DNA of 64,000 bases from Sycobia sp. Sy_11. Lineage: Eukaryota > Arthropoda > Insecta > Hymenoptera > Epichrysomallidae. Positions 9,471-21,081 of this stretch are shown here, in pieces. The stretch lies in contig JACCIC010000271.1 in NCBI GenBank assembly GCA_018907035.1, forward strand, positions 427,001 to 491,000. The letters are read 5' to 3'. Below the pieces are notes generated by a model that ran no database searches, was not told where the DNA came from, and saw only the letters and a list, made by a program, of their open reading frames with translations. Positions within the stretch are counted from its first letter, which is position 1. Each line of letters starts with the position of its first letter. The translations under genes and the position numbers were made by a program.

Positions 9471-9649
9471 GACAGTGACACATTTGCTGACCTTGCTTGC
9501 CAAGTTATGCAAAAGGAACAGAAAATTTATAAAAGTATCTATAATTATAATTCAGTATTTTATAATTATTTTGTATACATTCAGTTTTATGATATTTATC
9601 GCACTTATCATTAATTCGACAATTGTTGTTGATTAAAAAATAACATATT

Positions 9650-10234
9650 TTTTAATTAGCGCTATCCATTTAAAAGAAATGAACTATATTACGCTTTATA
9701 TTCTTCTAAACTAACAATATTAAACTAAGAAAAATTTATGCAGATGTAAGTCTATTAATTTTAATCAATCTTCGAACGACTATAATTTGAAATCATGTTT
9801 TTTTAGGTCTTGTGTGAATATCATATGTGTCTATAGGGGGGGGGGGTTGACACTTGGTTAACCCACGAGTGTCCAAATACGCTTCCGGTTAATTTATAAG
9901 CCCTTAACCCGGTCCATATGATCACCTATAAGACAGGGATATCCGACGATGCCTTACTGATGAGTACAGTCGGCAACCCTGGGACGAAACTCACCACGGG
10001 CTATTGCTCGAAATATAGGCATGTTCACACAGCAACACATAAGTTCCATGTGATAAACCCTATAATAGTTTGTTATTTCGATAATTTGCAACACAACTAC
10101 TTACATGATTTAAGAGTTGCAGATCGAATAATACATCATCTCTTCTTTTAGTAAAATGTTTAAAAATTTCGTAAAAACATCTTACTGCTCATGTTTTAGT
10201 ACGCTAAGGCGTTTTACACACTAAAACATTAAAT
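9650..10234. other. No recognised gene; G-run and AT-rich sequence
   Basis: It includes a run of about 13 G at 9835-9847 and a moderately GC-rich block to about 10020. The 77-codon ORF at 9918 has no recognisable features. Confidence 0.4.
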
Positions 10235-10690
10235 CAAATTCGGCAATGGCATAGTGCATCATAAATTTTCGCCACAAGGTCAAACAATCAATAAGAAGTA
10301 CTGCCTACAAGTTCAACGCCGTTTGCGTAAAGCAATCCGAAAAAACTCCCGGATTTGTGGCAAAACAATTCATAGCTTTTGCACCACGATAATGCACCTG
10401 TTCACGCTTCATTGTTTGTTCATGAATATTTGACCAAAAAAAAAATTTAACGATGCCTCAGCCTCCATATTCGCCGGATACGGCTCCATGTGACTTTTTT
10501 CTATTTGCAAAAATAAAGAGTTTTACAAGCATAGATGACATTAAAAGCTAATCGCTGAAAGAGCTAAAAGCTATTACAAAGATCGAGTTTCAAAAGTATT
10601 TCGAAGATTGGAATAAGCGTTGGCACAAGTGCATGATATCCGAGAGGAGTTACTTTGAAAGGGACAAAATAGATATTGATGAATAAATAA
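10235..10690 (+). pseudogene. mariner transposase, C-terminal relic
   Basis: Reading across frameshifts, the plus strand gives YCLQVQRRLRKAIRKN, LHHDNAPVHASLFVHEYL and MPQPPYSPDTAPCDFFLF, then KSFTSID-like and YFERDKIDIDE. HHDNAP and SPDTAPCDFF hold the second and third catalytic aspartates of the mariner DD34D triad. The first (GDE) region is missing. A terminal block with AAAAGTCTCGTTATTTTTTT at about 10708 may be the 3' inverted repeat. There are at least two frameshifts and one stop. Confidence 0.85.
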
Positions 10691-10944
10691 ATATTTTTTT
10701 CATAAAACGAAAAGTCTCGTTATTTTTTTACCATACCTTGCATATGTCTGTTTCATATGTTAGTCCCGTTCAAAGTGACCTTTTGATCGAGGTAAGTGCT
10801 GGTTGAAATAGGCAGGCCGAAAATTTAATATAGTAAGGTGGCATATCTGCCAATATAACTACAGCACCATATTAGTAAATTTATATTTACATCAGAAGTA
10901 AATTCTCGATCGTACATGTCAGTTTTGAGCTAAATTCTCGTAAT

Positions 10945-11835
10945 TTCTCGGAGATGTTGATTTTCTACTTTTATTTTAAGAAAACTGCGGCTGAGGCATA
11001 TCGAATGCTGCCAAGTAGTTACGGTGAGACTACTTTCAGTGAAAGAACATATCATGAGTAGTTTCAACGCTTTAATAGCGGTTATTTTCATGTCTACGGC
11101 CAGCATGATGGCACAAGAGAACAAATTTTCAAAGATTTCAAACTGGAAGCATTACTTGTTAAAGGACTCGTATCAAACACACATAGAATTAGCTTAATCA
11201 TTGGCACTCAACCATCAATTTTCAAATGTTTCAAAACCATGGCATTGATTCAGAAGTAAGGAAATTGGGTTCCGAATAAATCAAAGCCGAAAGATGCTGA
11301 ACGCTTTTTTTTCTTGTGAACAGCTCTTTCGAAGAGAAAATCGGATGGCATTTTTACATCGCACTTTAACCGACGACGTAAAATGGGTCCTCTACGATGC
11401 CCAGATTGAATATTATTATACGGAATATAGGAGACCAAGGTTATGCTATCCATTTGGCTGAACCAACTCAGTATGGTGTATTGTGGTTTGTTGAAACCGA
11501 GTGAAACTATCACAGAGGATTAGTATCGAACGCAATTAATACACTTGAACCAAGCATTGAAGGAGACACAGCCACAGTACTAAGAGACATGATAAATTTA
11601 TCCAACAACATGTCGATGTTCGGCCACATGACGCAAAAACCTTAAAGGCATACTTGAAAATCTGTTGTTCCGATATATGGTACATGGCCTAACTGGTCAG
11701 AATTCTACTCTTATGAATCGAAGAATGGATCGATTTGTAGATGGGCTAAAAAGATGCATCGTTTTTTTGAAATGATATCCGACAATTGGTCAAAAAATGA
11801 CAAAAAATAGTCGTTCTAGAAGGACAGTACTTTAA
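10945..11835 (+). pseudogene. mariner transposase relic, nearly full length
   Basis: This is a different mariner lineage from the one at 10.2 kb. Through many frameshifts it reads KTAAEAYRML, SSYGETTFSERTYHE, IQK.GNWVP, AFLHRTLTDDVKWVLYDA (first catalytic aspartate region, normally GDEKW) and QQHVDVRPH (normally QHDNARPH), ending in VVLEGQYF. Mos1-like transposases are about 345 residues, and the length of this relic fits that. Every catalytic box is mutated. Confidence 0.8.
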
Positions 11836-13374
11836 ATGATCAATAAATAATTAATTATTAATAATAAAGCCTCAAATTTTTTAAAACTTCGGCGAAAGAA
11901 AAGTGGCTTATCTAGCACACACACATAGTGACGTTTCAAAATTGACGTTACAATCAGTTCTTGAAATGATGATAGCAAGCGCCAATCGTTGCAGCAAGTC
12001 TGTATTCCACTCTCCGTGAGCCTCAAATGTAAAGCTTTTCACCGACGCTTAGTGCAAAATCGGGACTAGTCGACAAGCATTTACGTCACGTCCATGCTCA
12101 AGAGGCAGAGAAAACTAACTCCATTTTTCCGAGATTATACGGCTTCAGCATCTACGCCCAAAGAAATATCAGACGTACGTGACAATACGGCAATGAAATA
12201 GTGCGTGAAAGAGACAAAAAGATTCATGATCAAGTCAAGCTTTCGAAAAAAGACCCTCGATTAACTTGCCCTTCGAAAAGATGCTTCCTATGCAAGCGCT
12301 GTTCAAAAGATATTGTTATACGTTCATCTTCTTATCGACTTAACCCGTGATCGCGTTCAGTTCGAGAAGCTTTTGACAATAGTTCGTCCTTGGAGTCATC
12401 ATCCGAAATTATTCCAGCGTTGTTAGATTGTATATGATCGTGCTGCAATTAACATTTGAGTTTATTTTCTACTCTTCAGTTAATATTCTCAAGGTAATTA
12501 CACCTTCTGATGTGATCATCACCCGGTGATCGAAAGATAGGGATCATCATTCTTAGTCTGCTGAACTAAATGTCACTATCGTCGCAGGAGCTAGCGTTAG
12601 ATCACACTTTTTCGTTCCGACAGGAAATGGCAACCCTAATGACAGAAACCGTCAGCCAGTGCCATTGCGCCTCAAGAGAAAAGCCCCTCCTACTGAAGAG
12701 CACCCATGTTAATCTATAATACCTTGCTGTTAACCCTCGAGTCTACGCAGAATTGCAGCCCATTTTGTTGTTTTTTACAAGTCATTATCGTCGTTTGTGT
12801 TCATTGTAATGACGCCAAGAGTATTACAATCCACTCTATTACTTCTTCCGTTGAGATTTATAATCCATAAACTTATTTACATCGTTTTACATTCAATTTT
12901 TACCAATCACCATCCGATTTTTACCATTCAAAGTTCCTTGCAATCGGCATTTTTGCCAGTTTTTTTGCATGTGATTATCAAATATCTATTTTTCAATCTT
13001 TGTAGCATTTTGAAAATTCAGTTCGACATTTGTTTTTATCAAACACATGTATGCGTTCGCGGTCAATTTATTCGCGCCAGCGAAACATCCGCCACTTCTT
13101 CATTATTTCCAATACAGTTGAGTGGGCTACTATAAAAAGCGATAGTTTGAAAAAAAAATATGGGTAGGGACGATGTAGACGAAGAAACATAATCTTTATT
13201 TATAGACGCGTGAACCTCGCTACGTCAATGCGGCCGTATATCCGTATATCCGAGAAAGAGTGAGTGAGTGAGAGACGTTATCAAAATAGAGATATTGCGA
13301 TGTGTCGTGTAAAAATTTAATTGTTACGGAAAGAAATAAAGAGTTTCAAATTATAACTACGGGCATTATTATGT
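11836..13374. other. Long gene-poor stretch
   Basis: No gene could be assigned. A 49-codon ORF at 12570-12719 begins MSLSSQELALDHTFSFR and could be a retroelement fragment. It is followed by AT-rich sequence, TC-rich ORFs without recognisable domains, and a GAGTGAGTGAGAGAC run near 13255. Confidence 0.4.
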
Positions 13375-13815
13375 GTTTCAACACGAATCTTCCCATAGAA
13401 GTTGATTTCCTCATACCTGGACATCGTTTTCTATCAACTAAATACAATATTCCCCGTAGAAATCGCTCAGAGACACCTGGACATCGCATTCTATCATCCT
13501 AACGAAGTTGTCTCGACATATCTAAACATCGTTTCCGACCAACTAAACAGGATAGTCCCAGTAGAACTCGTCCCGAGAAACCTAGCATGGCTTCCTAACG
13601 ACTAAACACAATACTCCCCATAGAAGTCGTTCGAAAAAACCTGGATATCGTATTTACCGTTTCAACACGAATATTCCCATAGAAGCTAATTTGCTCATAC
13701 CTGGATCTCGTTTTCTATCAACTAAGTACGATATTCTCCATAGAAATAGCTCAGAGACACCTGGGTATCGCATTCGATCATCCGAACACACAACTGGCTA
13801 TATAAATCGTCTCTT
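13375..13815. repeat. ~60-bp minisatellite with higher-order repeat
   Basis: About seven degenerate units contain CACCTGGACATCG, TTTTCTATCAACTAA and ATATTCCCCATAGAAGT-like blocks. The pair of units at about 13378-13502 is repeated as a block at about 13666-13790 with only a few differences, showing higher-order duplication. ORFs reading PGHRFLSTKY-like repeats are a consequence of the DNA repeat. Confidence 0.75.
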
Positions 13816-14081
13816 GAAACAATGGGATATCGTAATCATGCGCCCGTACATGCCAATACAATATTTCTCAGTACAAACCATATTTAAAATGTGTATATAT
13901 AATATGTACAATATAATATACATACGATATATATAACATATTGCATATATTTTCGTTTTTTCAATTAAATACCGTAAATATTTTTGTAGTGATGTCAACT
14001 GAAATTCAAGCAAAATGGTATGGCGAATAGCATATTTTGTAAGCAGACGATGGACAATTGCCTTTTCATGCAGAAGTGACG

Positions 14082-14114
<33 letters not shown>

Positions 14115-14579
14115 CCCCGAAATCGGGTTATACTTACTGTTCACTTGCGTGTGTGTGTATGTGTGGACTCTTCCACGCTGCCGGCCGTGCACTCCGCTGA
14201 AAGGGGACGGGGAACGGAGAATGAACCACGCGAGTGATTTTATCAGATTATTACAAAGTTACTATTTATTTATACAAACCGACTACTTACAATGATGAAG
14301 CGATACATATAGTTAATGCTGAGTGCGGGTTCCGCGACACTACATCGATTATTCAGTTAATCATGGACTCCTTTAACATCTACGGGGACGGGGGAAACGG
14401 AACGGGACGCTCTTGACGAAACACGTGGGAACAACGGTATTAAACTACATATTATATGCTAACGGACAATTTATACGCGAACGCATTTACGGCGATACAA
14501 TACGATAAACGGGATTATAAAACTAATGGCTATGCTACGCGCGATAAATACATCTTATACGGCTAAACCGCGAAGCTAT
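13816..14579. other. No recognised gene; AT microsatellite
   Basis: It contains an AT run at 14080-14109 and otherwise unrecognised sequence with increasing GC towards 14.6 kb. Confidence 0.5.
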
Positions 14580-15380
14580 GCAGTCGGCAGATCACGGCGC
14601 GCGGGTGCGGCGGCGGGTCAGGACCTAGCTATATGCACACCTGAATGAAATGACAAAAGCAAAAGCTACTTGCTGCCGACGACGATGATGCTGTCGCTGG
14701 CGCTCGCCGGTGCTGTCGCTGACGCCCGCTGATGTTGTCGCTGGCGCTCACTGGCGCGCTCGCTGGTGCGGTCGCTGTCGCTCGCTGGTGCGGTCGCTGC
14801 TGTCCGGACGACCGGGCGCGCGCTCTCTCTCTCGCTCCTAGCTGCTGGCTCGCGCGGCTGCGCGTGGCTGCGGCTCGTAGCCGCTGATGGCGTCGCTGGC
14901 TCACAACGGCACGCGTATGGCAACGCGCACACGCTTCCTCAAAGCTTCCGCTCACAGTCCGGGGCTGATACGAGGATGTCGCCGCGTGTCCTCTCCTCGT
15001 CGATGCCGATGCTCTCGCACGGAGTTTGCGCGAGGGCAACTTACTACGCGTTCCCGCGAAAGGCGCAAAACTGCGACCTTACTTCACGCTTCACGATACG
15101 ATCGCGAACGGGCAAAACTACGGTATTCTATCGCGGGACAGAATAAAGGTGCGTCGGGGACGAAAAGGAAAAATATATACGACGAAGAACCAACTCGAGA
15201 ACTCGGATTGACGAAGGTCAAGACAAGAATGCGAAGTTCGTTCCGAACTTCTTACTTCCTACAGCGCTTCCAGCGCCCTCGCGGCTCGCGCGTATCGTTT
15301 CGCGGACACGCCCGAACACTCGCGGTTTCGCACGAGCGCTCTCACCTACAGCCGCCGTTCGGGCGGTTACAATATATATA
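14580..15380. other. GC-rich island with short CGCTGGTGC-type repeats
   Basis: This 800-bp block is far GC-richer than its surroundings. It carries irregular tandem copies of GTCGCTGGCGCTCGCTGGTG-like sequence at about 14690-14810. ORFs on both strands (for example 14629-15039 minus, rich in Ala, Ser, Arg) look like low-complexity translations. AT runs flank it (14080-14109 and 15373-15385). It could be a CpG-rich promoter, an LTR or part of an unrecognised element. Confidence 0.45.
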
Positions 15381-15562
15381 TATCGTTTAGAGGTTGGTAA
15401 AAAACCCTGTTTTGCCATCATTTCTTTTGTTCAAACTAAAAAAAAACGTAGTCTCTGTCACCATTCCGAAGTTAATATAATGTATAAAAATAAAAACATA
15501 GTTTGTCGTCACAAACTATATTCACTATGATTTGGCATACATAATCATTTTATAAAAGAAGC

Positions 15563-15577
15563 AGAGAGAGAGAGAGA

Positions 15578-15657
<80 letters not shown>
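15563..15657. repeat. GA microsatellite
   Basis: A nearly pure AG run of about 95 bp. Confidence 0.95.
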
Positions 15658-15661
<4 letters not shown>

Positions 15662-16085
15662 CCCATGTAAGGGAAAATAAAATTTACAAAAATTAAAAGA
15701 TATCCATAAGGTGTGAGTGTAGTGTCAGGTTAACCTGAAGAACAAAAAAGGTAAAATCGACTAAACTTCACACCTCCTTTAGGATACGCATCCCAAAGTT
15801 GGATATGAACATTCGTTTGAGCTGGTCTGGTATTAATACTTTAAGCGGACCACTTTGAGTTGAGGTTCGTGATTCAAGACGCCACCTAGTGTCCGCTGGT
15901 GAAACTGATTGTTAAAACCATTAACTTAATTTATTGATGAAAGTAAAATGATTTTCAATGAAAAACATAGCCTATGTCCTTCCCAAGATAATATAGAATC
16001 TATATTCCAAATTTCAGAACAATCAGTTCAGTAGTTTTTTCGGTTATCGTGTATAAACAAAAACACACTTTGTCTTTATAAATTA
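15658..16085. other. No recognised gene
   Basis: Unassigned sequence with a possible retroposed block; no ORF or RNA gene seen. Confidence 0.4.
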
Positions 16086-16126
16086 GTATGATATGATATG
16101 ATGATATGATATGATATGATATGATA

Positions 16127-16177
<51 letters not shown>
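16086..16177. repeat. ATATG and AT microsatellite
   Basis: TATGA repeats pass into a pure AT run. The following ATTAACATCGATAATTGGAAG resembles the 3' body of the SINE family, so this may be a SINE remnant whose 5' part was replaced by the microsatellite. Confidence 0.8.
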
Positions 16178-16178
<1 letters not shown>

Positions 16179-16199
16179 CAATTAACATCGATAATTGGA

Positions 16200-17451
16200 A
16201 GAAATACCAGATTGGATACTACGAAGGTCTAGTCTAGCCCGTACGCATTTGATTTAAAACATAATCGATATCAACGACATGCAATAATTAAGCAGCGCTA
16301 CTATCTGGTCTCTCAAATGATGGACCTGAAAAATTCACAGATCAACCAAAGAGTGATTTGCCCTCATCGTAATATTTTCTAAAAGTTACAGTATGTAATT
16401 ATTCTACTTAGACTATTGCAAATTAAATTTCGTTTCTAAGGTCAGCGCGTATCGATTTCCTTATATAGTATGTTATGCAGGAAATTGAGAAATGCGTGAT
16501 ATATCTTCACACTTGACCTCAGCAGCGCGTAAGTCAAATTTCCATTTGGAAGGAATTGTGGTACTTGCTGGCTAAACGAAGGAAACTTTTAAGTAGTCGG
16601 AAAGCTTTCACGTGAACAACAATGAAGCTACATAGTAACGAATCTACCAACCATAGTGAAAAAACACTAATTAAATGCAAAGTAGGCCGCCTTTGGCAAA
16701 GGCTACTCTCAGTGCTACAACGAGAGCTATGTTCCAGCCACAGACGGGCTAAGACTCGAGCCAGCATATCTGTAGACTAATTATTTTGTTTGATGTGTCG
16801 AACGACATAATGGCAATCCGATTACTACAGCCACGGCCCACCTTTACCTGTCTAAATATAAAATGACCTTCATTATTTCTTTTCTTGCTTTCCACTTATA
16901 ACATAATTATGCTATAATTTATCCATAGTTTATGTAAGTCGTTTATTTCTAATCCCTGTCCTGTAATAACGCAAGAGAAATTTATTTTTGATTTAACTGT
17001 CACACTTCGCTACCAAAATCTAGAGGGGGGCGTGTGACAGAGAATCTCAAATATAACGTGCGTTCGCTATTCTATGTTCCGGAGCTCTCTCTTCTTCTCT
17101 CTCTCTCCCTCTCACTTTTTAGACGTAGCCATGTATATAGACTAAAGTATAAACTATCATGTGGCGCGCTAGCACCACGGAAGCGAGTTCGAGAAACGCT
17201 GAGCGTCGACGCTGCTACACTACTTCCATGTTTGGATTTCAAAATTAAAATCATGAAAAAAAATATTAAGCTTTGATCTACCGACGTTCGTGCAACATAT
17301 AATTCTACTTTTGAGGTTAGGAATCATGTTCCATCAAATTATTTGACTAAACAGCTATTGTACATATAAAACCACGTATGTCACCTTCAAACTTTATAGT
17401 TATAGTAAAGCAAATAGAAAGTTTTCAGTTGTTAAAACTCTGAATCCAGCC

Positions 17452-17455
<4 letters not shown>
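16200..17455. other. Gene-poor stretch
   Basis: No recognised gene. A CT-rich tract lies at 17085-17113 and a GGGGGG run near 17024. ORFs of 60-80 codons here have no supporting features. Confidence 0.45.
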
Positions 17456-17496
<41 letters not shown>

Positions 17497-17559
17497 TGGA
17501 TATATAAGTAAGTTTCCAACATTTTTTCCAAAATATGAGCTTTTGTTATAAAAATATGG

Positions 17560-18545
17560 TTAAATATTCTTTATTCAAAGCATCCTGCATCGCAAGCTAT
17601 AATTTTTTTCGATCTTTCTGGCAATTTCTGAAGTCCGAACCAAAAAAATTTTTCGTCTTTCGAGCCTGAGAACGTACGAGCCAATTTTCGATACCACCTA
17701 TTAAACTGAAGCATATTCCCGTAACAGCGTTCTGCATTTATCGAAATAAGTAGTAGTCGGATGGTGCAAAATATAAAATGTCATACGGGTGATGCAGAAT
17801 TTCCTATCCACTATTTTACAACTAGTCTTTTACCGAAGCCACAATGTGTAGCCGAGCGCTATCGTAATGAAAAATTACGATCTCATGTCTAGTCTCATAC
17901 TCTGACAATTTTTCCTGTAATGCTCGTTTCAAACAAATAAGTTGGGTTCAATACCATGGTTCTTTGATTGTTTGACAACTCGGAAAGAATTCATAGTATA
18001 CGATATGCTTTTGATCCCACTATATGCAGAGCATGACATTATCTACGTGACTATATCGTTTCGATGTCGATTGTAGGGGGCATCGGTCTTCCTATAGGAT
18101 TTTCTACAGTTAAGGTTATCATAATAAATTCATTATTTATTACCAGTCACAGTACGATATAAAAATCATTTATTTTTATACCGCTGCAGAGGTATTTCGG
18201 ACAAGCAAAATCGCCGTTCGATGTCTCGCGGCTTTGATTCGTACGGCACCCAGTTTCCAATCTTTTGAATGAATCCCAATGCTTTTAAGCGCAGAGAAAC
18301 GGCTTCTTGCGTGATGCCCAATGATGCATGAAGTACTTTTTCAATCAGATACAGATTATCATCTAGAAAAGCGTCTAATTCATTTTCTTCAAAACTTTTC
18401 GGCTTTGCGTAGCAATTCTTGTCTTGGATTTAAAAATCATCACTTTCGAACCGTTTGAACCAATGTGGCACGTCCATTCACAAATACATTTCGACACATA
18501 ATTTTCCAAAATCAAACAGTAGGTCTCAACCACACTTTTCCTCAT
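17560..18545 (-). pseudogene. mariner transposase relic, nearly full length
   Basis: On the minus strand, across many stops, the text reads VVETYCLILENY at the N-terminus, SKVMIFKSKTR, HSKDWKLGAVRIK, NVMLCIYSGIKSISYTMN (normally MLCIWWDQ.GVIYYEL) and C-terminal VVSKIGSYVLRLERRKIF. The order matches a Mos1-like transposase of about 345 residues. The N-terminal end is cut at about 18545 by the A/T-rich end of a PLE fragment, suggesting PLE insertion or truncation there. Confidence 0.75.
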
Positions 18546-18965
18546 ACAAATAAAAATAAAATTAATAATAAAACAAAATAAAAATAAAAGTATCAAAAAC
18601 AATATTCTATGTTAGAAAAAGACAACCTGACTGCCTCCAGCACCTTGAAATGAAATTCACCTTTGGTGCCCGACGTTCCGAACCACTACGGTTTATCCTC
18701 AAGAACTGAACTAAAATTAAAAGTTCCAACATGCTATTTTATGTACCCCATCCATACTCCAAATTTATTGATATAATATTTACAGGACATTCTTCACTTA
18801 AATTCCAGTGTTATCCCATTTACTTGACTCTAACATTAAATTTAGATTATTGGAGTCCTTCAAAATATGCATATTTTTCAGAGTTTCTCTTTTATATCTA
18901 TTTTTAATACCATGTTCCAAAATATTTACATTTTCCAAGTCGAAAGAATGTAACAAGTTTAAACT
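18546..18965 (-). mobile_element. PLE family 2 fragment: end of endonuclease plus terminal region
   Basis: The minus strand reads LLHSFDLENVNILEHGIKN-like and LNLMLESSK, the C-terminus of the PLE endonuclease protein (18790-18965). This is followed by the family 2 terminal region with AAGAACTGAACT, CCGTAG, GTTCGGAACGTCGGGC and the TGTC/AACCTGACTG block, ending in AAATA repeats at 18546. It abuts a family 1 element at 18966. Confidence 0.75.
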
Positions 18966-19053
18966 ATATTAATTAATAAATTTTTTTTTTATTGGTCTTA
19001 CAGTCCAATCAATTCCATCCAAAAATAAAATAAAATAAAAATAAAAATAAAAT

Positions 19054-19084
<31 letters not shown>

Positions 19085-19384
19085 TTAAATAAAAAATTAA
19101 ATTAAAATTATAATGACAGTCAGACTGTCCTTGTTTACATTCACCCCGTAGACTAATCTGAAAATAAAATATTAGCTGAAAAAATTCTTTGTTAGTAAAG
19201 TGCAGTCTGACTGTCCCCAACACCCTTACCTAATTGAAGACTTGTCCAACGTTTCGAGCTCGCTACGGCTCCTCATCAGGGACTAATCTAAACCTTATAT
19301 TCTAATCTATATATACCCATCCCCACCACCAAATTTAGTAAATTAAATATAAATTTCCCCTCTACACAAATTGTCCAAAACCAA
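18966..19384 (-). mobile_element. PLE pLTR, family 1, minus orientation
   Basis: It has the terminal block TTACAGTCCAATC, the AAATA-rich stretch, the GACAGTC palindromes and the hammerhead-like motif, then about 100 bp to the stop of the endonuclease ORF. In the element's own direction the order is RT, endonuclease, hammerhead, tail. Confidence 0.9.
19238..19290 (-). ncRNA. Hammerhead-ribozyme-like motif in PLE pLTR, copy 3
   Basis: Identical in its core to the copy at 21177-21228 except the stem II strand: AGAT, TA, GTCC, CTGATGAG, GAGC hairpin GCTC, GAAACGT, TGGAC, AA, GTCT. Outer stem I pairs AGAT with GTCT across a UA/AA internal loop. This supports a type I fold with an almost absent stem III. 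Confidence 0.75.
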
Positions 19385-20735
19385 TCAATTTAATAAGGAA
19401 TGATAAACACTGTCCAATCTACCAGACTCTGACATTAAATTCACATTATTTTGATTTTTGGAAATGTGAATACTTTCAAGACTCTCCCGTTTATACTTAT
19501 TATTAATACCATGTTCCAAAATATCCACATTCACAAAATCAAAAGAATGTAAAAACTTTAAACAATGCTCTTTTAAACCAGAAGTAATATGTGGGCTACG
19601 TAAACTATATTTATGCTTATAAATTCTCTTTTTTAAATATCTACCTGTTTGTCCAATATAGTATTTATCACAATCCATGCAATTAATCTTGTAAACAACT
19701 CCTGACTTTAAGCATAAATCATCCTTATCTTTGCAATTATTAAACAATCTACTTAAATTATTGCGATTTTTAAAGAAAATTTGAATGTTATATTTCCGAA
19801 AATTTCTTTTTATTCTTTCAGATAATCCTCGAACATATGGTAAGACAATAATTTTGCCTCCGTTAAAATCAATTCCTGCACTATGTCTATTTTCGGTATT
19901 ATAAACGTCAAACAATCTCTCAGCAATCAATCTATTAATAAATTGAATTGGATAGCCATTATCAATAAAACTCTCTTACTATCTGTAAATTATTTTGTCT
20001 AAAATCTTTATGTGACAATTTAATTGCTCTGTCAATGACACCTTTCAATGCTCCAATTTTGTTTCCGAATTGGTGGTGTGAATTAAAATCTAAAAACCTA
20101 CCTGACCAAGTAGGCTTTCTGTACCAATTAAGTTTTACCTTATTATTACTACATCTAATTACATTAATGTCCAAAAAACTTAACTGACTATTTACTTCAA
20201 CCTCCCTTGTAAATTTAATTCTGTCATGTACAGAATTGAAAACATCCACCATTTCATCCACAAAAACTTCTGGAACAATTGTAAAGATATCATCAACATA
20301 TCTCTTAAATATCATTGGTTCAAAAAGCAATTTTGACAAGGCTATACTTTCCAACTTTTGCATAACTAAATTAGCTATAACCGGTGACAAAGGCGACCCC
20401 ATTGGACATCCGTATCTTTGTTCAGAAAATTTATTATCAAATGAAAAAATTGTGTTATTAAAAACCAAATTAATTGCTTTAATAAATTCATTCATTGTCA
20501 ATTTTGTATGCAAATTAATTTCATTACACTTTTCCTGTATAATATCATTTAACAACTCTAAAGGTACATTTGTAAACAAAGATACTACATCCAATGAAAT
20601 CATCTTGTAGTTTTTCGGAATAACAATATCTTTCATTTCATTGTAAAAACACCAACTATCCTTAATGTAAGAACTAGTTCTTCCAACTTTCTTTAAAAAT
20701 CGCAATAATTTAAGTAGATTGTTTAATAATTGCAA
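19385..20735 (-). pseudogene. PLE reverse transcriptase-GIY-YIG endonuclease, best preserved copy
   Basis: Two minus-strand ORFs (20735-19962 and 19930-19385) give one colinear product broken by a single frameshift near 19965. The RT part has motif A DVVSLFTNVP, motif B GCPMGSPLSPVIANLV and motif C RYVDDIFTIV, followed by SFLDINV and WYRKPTWSGRF. The second part has IIVLPYVRGLSERI, the zinc-linker CLKSGVVYKINCMDCDKYYIG and GQTGRYLKKRIYKHK, the GIY-YIG core with its conserved R. The N-terminal PLE domain is absent. At 20700 the sequence turns into its own endonuclease in the opposite direction. Confidence 0.92.
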
Positions 20736-21081
20736 AGATAAGGATGATTTATGCTTAAAGTCAGGAGTTGTTTACAAGATTAATTGCATGGATTGTGATA
20801 AATACTATATTGGACAAACAGGTAGATATTTAAAAAAGAGAATTTATGAGCATAAATATAGTTTACGTAGCTCATATATTACTTCTGGTTTAAGAGAGCA
20901 TTGTTTAAAGTTTTTACATTCTTTTGATTTTGTGAATGTGGATATTTTGGAACATGGTATTAATAATAAGTATAAACAGGAGAGTCTTGAAAGTATTCAC
21001 ATTTCCAGGAATCGAAATAATGTGAATTTAATGTTAGAGTCTGGTAGATTGGACAGTGTTTATCATTCCTTATTAAATTGA
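20703..21081 (+). pseudogene. PLE endonuclease domain, inverted duplicate
   Basis: A 120-codon ORF encodes the zinc linker and GIY-YIG nuclease (CDKYYIGQTGRYLKKRIYEHK) through to the natural C-terminus SLLN. It is the reverse complement of 19385-19767 with few differences. It begins where the RT of the minus-strand copy ends, within a shared CTTTAAAAATCGCAATAAT block. Confidence 0.9.

Noticed and set aside
9957..9990. Hammerhead-like text CTGATGAG ... GGGACGAAAC outside the PLE tails
   Set aside because: Core strings are present, but I could find no pairing for stem III or stem I, and stem II needs mismatches; probably chance or a distant relic.
13375..13815. CRISPR-like array
   Set aside because: Repeats are degenerate and adjacent, without unique spacers, and the genome is eukaryotic; it is a minisatellite.
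14629..15390. Overlapping Ala/Arg/Ser-rich ORFs on both strands
   Set aside because: Open frames arise from GC-rich repeats in several frames at once; no domain, no splice context.
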